64,000 nucleotides of DNA. It comes from an uncultured Bacteroidota bacterium (lineage in GTDB: Bacteria > Bacteroidota > Bacteroidia > Chitinophagales > Chitinophagaceae). Of this stretch, positions 54,446 through 63,864 are shown piece by piece (the first letter of the stretch is position 1; each line of letters begins with the position of its first letter). The translations under genes were made by a program, and so were the position numbers. Location of the stretch: positions 121,571-185,570 of the forward strand of contig CAIVKC010000046.1 in assembly GCA_903906365.1 (NCBI GenBank), given 5' to 3'. The notes under the pieces were generated by a model. It was not told where the DNA came from, searched no databases, and saw only the letters and a program-made list of their open reading frames with translations.

Positions 54446-56083
54446 TTAATACCCGGGATTCTGTTTGAGGTTCGGGTTAGCGATGATCTGCGCCTGGGGA
54501 ATCGGGAACAACAGATTCTTGGGATCATCAGAAGTCTTCAGGTCCCAGGGAATCAGGTATACTCCGAAACGGATCAGATCCTGCCTTCTCCAGCTTTCCC
54601 AATAGAGCTCACGTCCTCTTTCAGCCAGCAGCGTACCGGGATCGTAGGTATTGGACGCATTGACCAGGGAGATGCTGGCAAGTGTGGATGCACCACGGGC
54701 CTGCCTGATTTGGTTTACCAGGGTCAGGGCTGGTCCTGTACCACCTGCATCAGTTGTGCGCAGGTAGGCTTCTGCCATCATCAGCAGCACGTCCGCGTAA
54801 CGGAAGATCTGCAGCTGGTTATTTTGGTGACCTCCGCTGTAGTTGGCATAATCAGGTCCGTATTTTACAATACGAATACCGGCCACTTCCAGTGTATTGG
54901 CATCTGTTTCAACCAGGGCTACATCAGGAGTAAAGGCCAGGGGGTTACCATGACGGTCAACTTCCCCAACACCGGCTTCATTTTTTTGAAGTCCTACGAG
55001 CAATCCTGGCCTTAAACCGGACTGGTCAGTTACACCCGGATAGAAACGACCACCTAAACGGGAATCTTTGGTAGTGTCAATGGTACTGTTACCGGAACCT
55101 TCGAAGGTATTGTAGAAGCTGGCTACGGTAGAAAATCCATTCCAGCCGGCACCGCCATAGGAATTCTGCTGGTCCCATGAATTATAATGGAGGGTCATCA
55201 TCCAGCGGGCATTGATACCGCCGCCATTGATACCGTTGTTGGAGGCAGTACCATTATTGGGCCATGCCCAGATGGCTTCCTTACCAAGGGAACCATTATG
55301 AGGTCCGAAGTTGTCAAAATAATTAGGAGTCAGGCTGTATCCGTTGGCCTGGATGGTGGTACCCAGCGCGATGACCTGTGCCATATCGGCCGGATCAAAA
55401 GTCGGGGCTGAGCGGTGAAGCCATGCGCCCTTGTTCAGGTATACTTTCATCAGCAGGAACCTGGCAGCATCCTGGTTGGCACGTCCGGCCGTAGCATTGC
55501 TGGTATTGGCAGGCAGTGAAGGGATAATGCTGGTCAGTGTGGCGATGAGCGTATCGATGGCAGCCTCTGGTCCGAGCACCGGGGCTGCTGTAATGGCGTT
55601 GTAATCAGCAATGGTCCTGTATGGAACCTGTCCATAGAGATCCAGCAAATAGAACTGGGCCACGGAGCGCAGGAAATAGGCTTCCGCCTTCTGCTGTGGG
55701 CTGGGGTTAAAAGCCAGGGTGGAGATGGCATCACTCTCAAGCTGTCCGAGGCCGCTGAACACCGAGGTGGTCTGACCATGGGTCACCTGCCAGTTATGGG
55801 AATGCAGCACGCGCCATACTCCGTTATCATCCCAGTCACCACCGCGGGTGGGCACCAGGCATTCGTCTGCAGTGTTTTCTTCCAGTGAAAAGATCTGGTC
55901 CTGTCCGTGCAGCAGCCCGTTGGCATCGTTGTAGGCACCATTGAGCAGGGATACGACATCAGGATTGCTTCCGGCCGGATTGGTAGTGAAAGTGGATTGC
56001 AGTCTCTGGTCGAGCTTGGTGCAAGCTGTCATTCCGAGAACGGCAACAGAGGTTATTATAAATTTGATGTTTCTTAGTTTCAT
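54446..56083 (-). CDS. susD: RagB/SusD-family nutrient-uptake lipoprotein
   Basis: The surface lid of a SusCD transporter, 545 residues. The signal peptide ends in LGMTAC with lipid-carrying Cys21, followed by TKLDQRL, a normal SusD opening. Helical TPR-like segments alternate with loops: AEAYFLRSVAQFYLLDLYGQVPY at about 130-152 is the family's best-conserved region, and the C-terminus has FRYADVLLMMAEAYLRT and RGRELYWESWRRQDLIRFG. It follows susC by 31 bp. The ligand pocket cannot be deduced. The protein is rich in Ala, Asn and Thr. A strong stem-loop follows the gene. Confidence 0.95.
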   Translation of the reverse strand: MKLRNIKFIITSVAVLGMTACTKLDQRLQSTFTTNPAGSNPDVVSLLNGAYNDANGLLHGQDQIFSLEENTADECLVPTRGGDWDDNGVWRVLHSHNWQVTHGQTTSVFSGLGQLESDAISTLAFNPSPQQKAEAYFLRSVAQFYLLDLYGQVPYRTIADYNAITAAPVLGPEAAIDTLIATLTSIIPSLPANTSNATAGRANQDAARFLLMKVYLNKGAWLHRSAPTFDPADMAQVIALGTTIQANGYSLTPNYFDNFGPHNGSLGKEAIWAWPNNGTASNNGINGGGINARWMMTLHYNSWDQQNSYGGAGWNGFSTVASFYNTFEGSGNSTIDTTKDSRLGGRFYPGVTDQSGLRPGLLVGLQKNEAGVGEVDRHGNPLAFTPDVALVETDANTLEVAGIRIVKYGPDYANYSGGHQNNQLQIFRYADVLLMMAEAYLRTTDAGGTGPALTLVNQIRQARGASTLASISLVNASNTYDPGTLLAERGRELYWESWRRQDLIRFGVYLIPWDLKTSDDPKNLLFPIPQAQIIANPNLKQNPGY

Positions 56084-56114
56084 ATTTTTAAATTTTCATT
56101 GTAATAACAAAATC

Positions 56115-59093
56115 TTATAAAGAGAAGTTCAACCCTAAAGAAAATGTCCTTGCTGAAGGGAAACCGATATAATCGATACCCAGAGAAGGTACACCATTCA
56201 ATGCCTTATTAACATTCACTTCAGGATCAAAGCCAGTATACTTTGAAATCACAAATAAATTCGTTCCTGTAAGGTAAATGGTTACGTTCTTAAAGTAGCT
56301 GATGTTTCCGGCTGAGTAACGGATGGTAGCACCACCGAGTTTGAAATAATTACCGCTTTCCAGGAACCTGGTAGAAGGCGTGATCGCATTGGCTGTTGCT
56401 TCACCGGAGTTAACCAGGTTGGCAGCGATGTTTCTTCCGCCGATGATATTACTGATGTTGGTAACGCTCATGGCCGTGTTATTGAAGATCTTGTTTCCGG
56501 TACTTCCGTGTGTGTTGATGATCAGGCTGAATTTCTTGTAATTCACGTCTGTGGTAATACCATAATACAAAGAGGGGTTAGGATCTCCGGCATAAATGGG
56601 CGCCGTGCTGTATTTGCCGATACCGTTGCTGCCAAAACCCTGGAATTGAGGCAGGTAAAATACGTCAACCGGGTGGTTGTTGGCGATGGCTTCAGAATAA
56701 GCTCCTGAAGAACCCTGGCCATGCAGCGCTCCGGTAAAGGTAAGGGGCAGTTTGCCTGCAACCGGGTAAACAAAATTGTTCTTGAAGAAGGAGAAATTCG
56801 TCTGGATGTTCCAGCTGAAATCTTTCTTCTCGATGATGCCGGCATTGAGGGCAAATTCAAAACCCTTGTTGGTAATGTAACCATTCAGGTTCTGGTATAC
56901 GGTACCACCTGCTGTTGGTTCGGAAATCGTATTGAGGTAGATGGGATCCGTTGTCTTTTTATTAAAGTAATCCAGGAAACCGGTTACACGACCGTTGAGG
57001 ATGGAGAAATCCAGACCGATGTCTGTGGAAGATACTGTTTCCCATTTCAGGTCGGGGTTGCCATAGTGCAGGCGGGAGATAGAACCGTTGCTGCCGTACT
57101 GGAATACGTCCACAGAGGCATCAGGTGCAAATTCCTGGTTACCCGTCTGGCCGTAACCAACCCTGAGTTTGAGGGAGTTGAATATCTTGTTGTCCTTCAT
57201 GAAATTCTCGTTGGTGATATTCCATGCACCTGCCAGGGAGGGGAAGTAACCGTACTTATGGTTTACCCCGAATTTGGAGGAGCCGTCCGCCCTGAGGGTA
57301 CCGGTGAGCAGGAATCTGTCCTGGTAATTCAACACCACCCTGCCGAAATAACTCTGAATGTCAACGGTAGGATCTTTGAAAGAGAAGGTGTTCAGGTTTG
57401 CCTGTTTACCATCCTGCAGGTTGTCGTAATAATGCACACCCAGCAGGTTCTGCTGATTGAGGTTATAGTCAAATCCGTAAACAGTAGTTCCGTTACCGTA
57501 GTAAGAGGTTGTCCAGTACTCATAACCGGCTACTGCATTCAAATTCAGGTCTGACGTGATTTTCTTGTTATAGCTTAACGTGTGGGTGATGGTCTGTGAA
57601 GTCAGGGTCTGCGCGTTCACGCCGGCCAGACCGTGTCCGTCGGCATTACCACCCGTAGCTTTGATCCAGCCCTGGATTTCACCGAGCTGGGATCCCAATC
57701 CGTAGTTAAGACCGTAAAGGAGTTTATATTCCAGGTCAGGCAGTATCTTATAAGCCAGAGAGGTGCTTGCCAGCACAGTGGTCACATTTCTGTGGTCATT
57801 GTAGGCGGCTGAAAGAGCCAGGGGATTTACCTGTCCGGAAGGGTTTGTCTGGTTATAGGTTCCGTCAGGGTTGACCAGGCGGAGGGTCGGGTTCCAGATC
57901 AGCGCCAGGGAGATGATGTTACCGGCACTTCCTGCATCCTGGGAAATCGGGGCAACTGTTTCAGCCACATTGGCCGCTGTCACGTTGAAATCCAGGCTCA
58001 GGCGTTTATCGAGAAATTTATACTGTCCGTTGAAATTGGCCACGTATTTTTCCAGACCGGATTTCAGCAGGATACCCTGCTGGTCAGAGGCCAGGAAGGA
58101 AGCATGGTATTTGCCATTTTCCGTACCGCCGCTCAAAGAGATATTATAGTTCTGGGTGTTGGCATTGCTGCGGAGGATCGCTTTGAAAGGATCGATGCTG
58201 GCTCCGGAATCGGATTTGGCGCCGAACTTTTGCAGGGCGCTCCGGTAACCGGTGGCATCCAGCATTTTAATGTTGCGCATGATACCGCTCAATCCGTAAG
58301 AAACGCCGCCTTCCAGCTTAGGACCGCCGGTCTGACCTTTTTTGGTGGTAATGAGAATGACTCCATTGGCACCTCTTGATCCGTAGATCGCTGCAGAAGA
58401 GGCATCTTTCAATACATCCACTGAAGCAATGTCAGAGGGGCTGATGAAGGTAAGGGGGTTGCCATCGGGGGTAGTACCCAGACCGGATGGCGCGAAGCTC
58501 GGACGGGGTGAACGTCCATCCAGGGGAACTCCGTCAATAACGTAGAGCGGTGTGTTACCGGTACGGATGGAGTTGTTACCCCTGATTTTAACCACCGTGG
58601 CACCGCCGGGCTGGCCGCTGCTGGTGATGATTTCAAGGCCGGCTACTTTACCTTCCAGCAACTGGTCGGGAGAAGCAACAATGCCCTGGTTGAAATCCTT
58701 GGCCTGCACCGAAACGACGGCACCGGTCAGGTCTTTTTTGCGGGAGGTACCATAACCAACCACCACGACATCTGTCAGTGACTGGGTAGAGGAAACGAGG
58801 GAAACACTGACAGAGGATTTGTCTGCAATGTTCACTTCCTGCTGGGTAAATCCTACCGAACTGACTACTAAAGTTTTTACTCCCGCCGGAACATTCAGTG
58901 AAAAGGCACCTGCTGCGTCTGTGGAGGTCCCGGATTTGGAACCCTTAGCCGTAACAGTGGCTCCCTGGACGGGACTGCCTTTGTCATCTAAAATTTTTCC
59001 GGTAATTAATTTTGTTTGGGAGAAAGCGATTTGTGTGAAGACTACACAAAGAAATAGCAATGCAAATCTTGCAAGCAATCGGTTGATGGTCAT
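56115..59093 (-). CDS. susC: SusC/RagA-family TonB-linked outer-membrane transporter
   Basis: Imports a glycan or peptide ligand with its SusD lid, 992 residues. Start 59093 is the ATG giving the signal peptide MTINRLLARFALLFLCVVFT; the frame opening at 59111 is a TTG. A carboxypeptidase-like beta sandwich (about 30-110, ITGKILDDKGSPVQGATVTA) precedes the plug (VVVVGYGTSRKKDLTGAV, then LYVIDGVPLDG). The rest is a large barrel ending SLGLNFSL. There is no STN domain, so regulation through FecR/sigma is not expected; a divergent AraC-type gene is the likely control. Codon choice (GGT, GCT, CGT) is closer to HU and ribosomal genes than to the adjacent lipoprotein genes. Confidence 0.95.
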   Translation of the reverse strand: MTINRLLARFALLFLCVVFTQIAFSQTKLITGKILDDKGSPVQGATVTAKGSKSGTSTDAAGAFSLNVPAGVKTLVVSSVGFTQQEVNIADKSSVSVSLVSSTQSLTDVVVVGYGTSRKKDLTGAVVSVQAKDFNQGIVASPDQLLEGKVAGLEIITSSGQPGGATVVKIRGNNSIRTGNTPLYVIDGVPLDGRSPRPSFAPSGLGTTPDGNPLTFISPSDIASVDVLKDASSAAIYGSRGANGVILITTKKGQTGGPKLEGGVSYGLSGIMRNIKMLDATGYRSALQKFGAKSDSGASIDPFKAILRSNANTQNYNISLSGGTENGKYHASFLASDQQGILLKSGLEKYVANFNGQYKFLDKRLSLDFNVTAANVAETVAPISQDAGSAGNIISLALIWNPTLRLVNPDGTYNQTNPSGQVNPLALSAAYNDHRNVTTVLASTSLAYKILPDLEYKLLYGLNYGLGSQLGEIQGWIKATGGNADGHGLAGVNAQTLTSQTITHTLSYNKKITSDLNLNAVAGYEYWTTSYYGNGTTVYGFDYNLNQQNLLGVHYYDNLQDGKQANLNTFSFKDPTVDIQSYFGRVVLNYQDRFLLTGTLRADGSSKFGVNHKYGYFPSLAGAWNITNENFMKDNKIFNSLKLRVGYGQTGNQEFAPDASVDVFQYGSNGSISRLHYGNPDLKWETVSSTDIGLDFSILNGRVTGFLDYFNKKTTDPIYLNTISEPTAGGTVYQNLNGYITNKGFEFALNAGIIEKKDFSWNIQTNFSFFKNNFVYPVAGKLPLTFTGALHGQGSSGAYSEAIANNHPVDVFYLPQFQGFGSNGIGKYSTAPIYAGDPNPSLYYGITTDVNYKKFSLIINTHGSTGNKIFNNTAMSVTNISNIIGGRNIAANLVNSGEATANAITPSTRFLESGNYFKLGGATIRYSAGNISYFKNVTIYLTGTNLFVISKYTGFDPEVNVNKALNGVPSLGIDYIGFPSARTFSLGLNFSL

Positions 59094-59475
59094 AATCAAT
59101 GGTTTAAGCAATTTTAACTAAAAGAAACTATAAAAATTATTGAATTCTCAAAAATACTGTTGAAACTTTTATATGCAATTTTACCCTTGGTTTACACATT
59201 TATTCACCTGCTCACAAAACATCAGACAAAGACCAACATCTATCTGCTGCATATAAATAAGAAAATTTATTAACTCCCCCGAAACTTTAAAACGTCCTTA
59301 GATTCAAGCCGATACGAAATATATTTTTCCCTGTTTTCCAGGCAATAAACGGCCTCCGGATTTTTAAAGCGGACGTAAAATTGGTGTATTAATTACACAT
59401 AAAACTCAACGCTATTTGCTTTTTCTTCCATTTTATTTCGATTTTTAACATTATTTTTATGTAAAGTGTTTGGAT
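59094..59475. other. Divergent control region between susC and the AraC-type gene, 382 bp
   Basis: Very AT-rich compared with its flanks. It contains the susC promoter, listed separately. No exact TAnnTTTG was found at the right distance for the AraC-type gene. I looked for obvious direct repeats that could be AraC-type binding sites and saw none clear enough to list. Confidence 0.6.
59149..59179 (-). promoter_or_regulatory. Promoter of susCD
   Basis: On the minus strand TTG (59179-59177), a 20-bp spacer and TATTTTTG (59156-59149), an exact -7 box. The leader to the susC ATG would be about 50 nt. The region upstream of the -33 element is where an activator would bind. Confidence 0.6.
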
Positions 59476-60333
59476 ATGAAAATTGAATTTGAAATGGTGC
59501 AGCCTGATGAAGGCAGCTCTTTGCGTATTATTCACAATAAGACCAACGCCGAAGAGTATCCATGGTCTTATCATTATCATCCCGAATACGAAATCGTTTG
59601 TGTCTTATATGGCAGCGGCGCCCGTCATGTGGGCAATCATTTCAGTAATTATGAGAACGGTGACCTGGTTTTTATGGGACCCAATCTGCCCCATGCCGGA
59701 TTCGGGCTCAATGCCCACGGCCCCCACGAAGAAATTGTCATTCAGATCAAGGAGTCCGTTCTGCGCCAATCCATCCTGCCCAGGCCGGAGATGGCTGCCA
59801 TCCACCAGCTGCTCGAACGGGTACGATGCGGGGTATCCTTCCACGGGCAGACCAAGGAGCAGATAAGCAGGCGGCTGGTAGACTTACTGAAGATGAACCC
59901 ATTTGATAAGTACATGGAGCTGGTTTCCATCCTTCAGCAGATGGCGACCACCACAGAATACCAGTTGCTCAACCCCCTGACCGTATTTTCCTCTTCCATT
60001 GTAAAAAATAATATTCGCATCCAGAATGTGTTCAATTATGTGGAGCAGCATTACCAGGAGGAGATAGACATCAAAGACATTGCCCGTGTCGCCAACCTGT
60101 CGGTGAGTTCTTTTTGCACCTACTTCAAAAAAAACATGCATTCGACCTTCACGGATTTTCTCAACAAATTCCGCATACAGAAGGCCTGCTTGCAGTTGCT
60201 GGAAGGAAACACCATTGCGGAAACCTGCTTTGCCTGCGGCTTTAACCATGTCCCCTATTTCAACAAGGTGTTCAAATCCGTTACGGGCAAGACCCCTTCG
60301 GAATACAAAAAGCAAAAACTCAAAGTGGCCTAG
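59476..60333 (+). CDS. AraC-family regulator with N-terminal cupin domain
   Basis: A transcription factor of 285 residues from ATG 59476; a TTG two codons earlier is a possible alternative. The N-terminal cupin domain has YHYHPEYEIVCVLYGSG (about 33-49) and GDLVFMGPNLPHAG (62-75), the classic sugar-sensing fold. The C-terminal double helix-turn-helix spans about 180-280: IDIKDIARVANLSVSSFCTYFKKN and TIAETCFACGFNHVPYFNKVFK. It is transcribed away from susCD across a 382-bp AT-rich region, so control of susCD is likely. Cupin-AraC regulators next to carbohydrate loci usually sense a mono- or disaccharide; the ligand here is unknown. Confidence 0.9.
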   Translation: MKIEFEMVQPDEGSSLRIIHNKTNAEEYPWSYHYHPEYEIVCVLYGSGARHVGNHFSNYENGDLVFMGPNLPHAGFGLNAHGPHEEIVIQIKESVLRQSILPRPEMAAIHQLLERVRCGVSFHGQTKEQISRRLVDLLKMNPFDKYMELVSILQQMATTTEYQLLNPLTVFSSSIVKNNIRIQNVFNYVEQHYQEEIDIKDIARVANLSVSSFCTYFKKNMHSTFTDFLNKFRIQKACLQLLEGNTIAETCFACGFNHVPYFNKVFKSVTGKTPSEYKKQKLKVA

Positions 60334-60373
60334 CCGGCGTCGGCATTCAACCCCTCGGGACAGGGCAGCCGAC

Positions 60374-63300
60374 TTATCGGATGATCACCGCCTTTTGGGA
60401 GGCGGCAGCCCTTTCACCGGCCGCATCGGTAACGATGAACCTGCAGATATAGATTCCGGGGCTGAGGTAATTTCCGGCAGAACCCCTTCCATTCCAGTCT
60501 ACCAGTCCCGTTCCGGGTCCCCCGTAGGCGAGTTCCTGCGTCCACGCGCTGACCAGTTTGCCATCCAGGGAATATATATACAGGCTCGCCTGAAACAGCC
60601 CGCTGGGGCGGTTCAGTTCAACCCAAAAAGTGGTATGGCCCGAAAAGGGGTTGGGATAATTGAACAACCGGGTAATACCCAGGCCAGGGGTTTTTTCCAC
60701 CCTGAAATCCAGCTTCGCAGTGCCCCGCCGGCCGGCTAGGTCCCAGGCTTCCAGCCACAGGGAGTGCAGTCCCTGCCCCAGCAGGGGAAGCTGGTATTGG
60801 AGTGAGCCATGACGGAAACTGCCCGGGTCGGATATATAATAGGCGTTCAGTGTGGTGCTGCCGGCATCGTCAATCCGAACGGTGATGTTATGGCCTGAAC
60901 CGTTATCTGCGGTATTGATGCCCGCGGAGTCAGAAAGGGAAGCTATAAGCAGCGGCCCGTCCGGAACGGCAGCGCCGCTTTTGAAAGGCAGGTTATTGAG
61001 GCCGATCTCAATTTGGGGGCCTTCGTCGCTGGTGTCGGAAGCCAGGTTTTTTCCATCCAGGACCAGGGAAGTATCCACGCCGGCCGCATCCCTCCTGCCA
61101 TCTTCTGCATACAGGCTGATCATTCCCATTCCTGAGAGTCCACTCATGAGATCGGGGAGCTGGAATGAAAAGTGGAAGAGTCCGCCGCTTACTGTATCCT
61201 GGCCTGAGAAAAGGATATTGTCCCTGACCTGGAAGCTGCTTACAAAGCTGGCAGGGTCATTGCCCGGCGTTTTCACCAGCCGGGCAGGCGCATACACGGC
61301 CGGGTATACCCGGCCGTTAAAGTCTTTCTGCAGGTTTCCGGAGGCATCGGCCACCTGTCCCCAACAGCGGTATATCCTTCCCGCTGTAAGCGTATCCTGG
61401 CCCGGGACGGGCTGGCTATCGATGGACAGGATGCTGAGGCGGAGCCGGGGAAAAGCCAGCTGCATGGCGGGGTCACCGATAAGGGTAAATTTCCGGCTGT
61501 TGACCAGGTCAGCAGAAGCTGCTGCCTGGATGTTTTTGGCCCGTTGCAAGGCTTCTCCCAGGCTTAAAGGGCTACCTGATGCAGCCGATTGACAGGCCTG
61601 GGAAAGAAACAGTTCATTGATGGCTGCATTTCCGGCGGCATCCATGAGCCGCGGGGAGGACAGCAGGGCGATGGCCCCGGACTGGCTGCCCGACATCAGG
61701 TAGCGGGCCAGTTGCGATTTGGAAGGATCATCATAGATGTCAAAATCGCAGGTAGCCGCGATCAAAAGGGGGAGCCTGTCTGCATTGTCCAGCCGGACTG
61801 CATCTGCCATCGAAAACAGGTTGGCTGCGGAGAGCTGCTGGTCATTGCCGTGACCGCTGAAATTTAAAAACAGGCTTCCGGCATGGAGCCGGTTGAGGAT
61901 GGCCTGGTTAACCTGGGGATAGGTATAGGCAGTTGGGGTGCCCTGTCGCTGAAAGGCGTCGGCGTAGAGCTTGACCTGCTGCAGCAGCGGGTCGGCCGCC
62001 CCGACCCTGGCCGTTAGATTTTCTGTTTGGTCGAAAAACAGGTTGGCCTCCCGGTCATCGGCCACAAAGACCGCCGAATTCCGCCAGGGGCCCAATGCGG
62101 CTTTGCTGTGGTAGCGAATGATTTTATCGACCATGGTCTGGGCTTCGCTGCCCGTGGCGACGGGGAGTCTTCCTACCGCAATGGCCAGGGTACCGGTGAA
62201 AGCCGGGTTATTGATGTCATCGGAATCCCCCAAGAAAGCAAAGAAATCATCAGAGGTATAGGAAGCCAGCACACTTAAGGAATTGTCACTTTCAAAACTG
62301 GGCAGGCAGGCAGCGGTGAAATGCGCTCTGTTTTTGGGATCATAGGATCCCCCGCCAAATATCAGCAGATACCTGAGCCGGCCGGCCGAATCACCGGAGG
62401 ATTTATCGTAATACATTTTGACAAAATCCCGCAGGGCAGCAGCCGAGGCAACGCCTCCTCCGAACTCATTATACACCTGTTCTGCAGCAACGGCCAGTGT
62501 CGGCTGGTGATAATACTGGCTGTGGAAGTCAGCCAGTTCCCGGGCCTGGGTCATCAGTGCGGCCGGTGCAATGATCAGGAAAACCGCAGGCTGCCAGTTA
62601 TGCAGATCCTGGTTGGGTATGTGTCTGACCGCTGCCGGCAGGGGGCGCTGCAGGCCCTGCCGGGTAAAGGCATAATATTCATGCAGGCGGCTGGCATCCC
62701 GTACAAATCCGGCCCTGCCCCCTTCATAAGTCAGGTTCATTTTAAGGGGTACCCCCGGCTGGGTGATATCCCATACCGACACACCTGCATCCGCCACCGC
62801 GAGGGTAAAATGAGCCACCCGGCCGCTGCCCACCGAGGGCCAGTCCCTGAATCCCATCCTGCCTTCCGCAGGCAGGACCAGGGCTTTTCTACCCTGCAGT
62901 TCGAACCAGTCGAGCCATCCCTGGGCGGTAAAGGAAGCGGATTGATAGCCGATCTGCAAGGTGGGGGCCCCGGCAGGCGGGGTAAAAGAGACCAGCAGGG
63001 TATCGGCAAGGGCATAATCATCGAGCAGGTTGCCGGAAACGGCGGGTATGGTCAGTGACACCGGGAGCTGACCGCCCAGGCTCACCAAAAAACGTCCCGG
63101 CCCCTGGGTGCTGCGGCTGACCAACCGGGTTCGGACCCACAGCGGCTGCTGCAGGTCAAAGCCGTCTACGGGGACAGGAAAGGAGGCTGACAGGTTATTG
63201 AGTCCAAAAGTTTCCCCATACCATTCCTTACCGCTGCCCAGCAGGCTGTTCAGGTCCTTTTCATGGAAATACCTTTCATTGAATGCATTTACCTCCGTAT

Positions 63301-63805
63301 TGGCCTGCGTCAGCGCAGAGTCCGTGCCCACCCGCCTGCCATTGCCGCCAAAGGTCAAAAAATAAAAGAGGGTATCGGAAACCAGGTTTTTCCGGTGGCG
63401 AAATAACTGGCTGGCACTGTCCGGCTGCCAGCTGTCAGGGCCGGGGGCATAGAAGAGAAAATAATCATTCCCGTTGAAGAGGCCGTCGCCCCCGTCATGC
63501 ACTTCGATGGCATTTTCTATCAGGTCATCGGGTCTGGCGGCCAGGTTGTTTTCCTGGGGAACCGCATTGCCATTACCAAACAGGCGGATGGAAGCCGAAG
63601 GGATGTCGGAGGAAGGAACGCCCAGCGCAGTCAGGAAGGCCCGGTCTACCTGGTATACGCCTTCAGCGGTAACGGCTATTTTAAACCATTTACCGGAAGC
63701 CAGGACCGAATGATCAGCATAGATCCGCTGGCCTATGGCCGGTACAGAGCCGATGCAAAGGAGCCATCCGGAGAGCAAGGCTGTTTGGAATACCCTTTTT
63801 AGCAT
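60374..63805 (-). CDS. porU: Type IX secretion system sortase PorU
   Basis: The outer-membrane-associated cysteine protease that removes C-terminal sorting signals and attaches type IX cargo to the cell surface, 1143 residues. A signal peptide (about 1-25, cut near AIGQ) and a beta-rich N-terminal half precede the gingipain-like C25 domain. The catalytic pair is H652 (NFSGHGND) and C686 (AATCDFD), 34 residues apart as in gingipains and close to the numbering of the Porphyromonas gingivalis enzyme. The C-terminus ends in a sandwich beginning FNYPNPFSGHTTFWV, similar to sorting or FlgD-like domains. porV is not adjacent on either side within the window. Confidence 0.92.
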   Translation of the reverse strand: MLKRVFQTALLSGWLLCIGSVPAIGQRIYADHSVLASGKWFKIAVTAEGVYQVDRAFLTALGVPSSDIPSASIRLFGNGNAVPQENNLAARPDDLIENAIEVHDGGDGLFNGNDYFLFYAPGPDSWQPDSASQLFRHRKNLVSDTLFYFLTFGGNGRRVGTDSALTQANTEVNAFNERYFHEKDLNSLLGSGKEWYGETFGLNNLSASFPVPVDGFDLQQPLWVRTRLVSRSTQGPGRFLVSLGGQLPVSLTIPAVSGNLLDDYALADTLLVSFTPPAGAPTLQIGYQSASFTAQGWLDWFELQGRKALVLPAEGRMGFRDWPSVGSGRVAHFTLAVADAGVSVWDITQPGVPLKMNLTYEGGRAGFVRDASRLHEYYAFTRQGLQRPLPAAVRHIPNQDLHNWQPAVFLIIAPAALMTQARELADFHSQYYHQPTLAVAAEQVYNEFGGGVASAAALRDFVKMYYDKSSGDSAGRLRYLLIFGGGSYDPKNRAHFTAACLPSFESDNSLSVLASYTSDDFFAFLGDSDDINNPAFTGTLAIAVGRLPVATGSEAQTMVDKIIRYHSKAALGPWRNSAVFVADDREANLFFDQTENLTARVGAADPLLQQVKLYADAFQRQGTPTAYTYPQVNQAILNRLHAGSLFLNFSGHGNDQQLSAANLFSMADAVRLDNADRLPLLIAATCDFDIYDDPSKSQLARYLMSGSQSGAIALLSSPRLMDAAGNAAINELFLSQACQSAASGSPLSLGEALQRAKNIQAAASADLVNSRKFTLIGDPAMQLAFPRLRLSILSIDSQPVPGQDTLTAGRIYRCWGQVADASGNLQKDFNGRVYPAVYAPARLVKTPGNDPASFVSSFQVRDNILFSGQDTVSGGLFHFSFQLPDLMSGLSGMGMISLYAEDGRRDAAGVDTSLVLDGKNLASDTSDEGPQIEIGLNNLPFKSGAAVPDGPLLIASLSDSAGINTADNGSGHNITVRIDDAGSTTLNAYYISDPGSFRHGSLQYQLPLLGQGLHSLWLEAWDLAGRRGTAKLDFRVEKTPGLGITRLFNYPNPFSGHTTFWVELNRPSGLFQASLYIYSLDGKLVSAWTQELAYGGPGTGLVDWNGRGSAGNYLSPGIYICRFIVTDAAGERAAASQKAVIIR

Positions 63806-63864
63806 AAAATAATAAGCAAATATGCCAATTAGCGGTCAAGAGTCAGCAGGGAATTTATAGGCTC

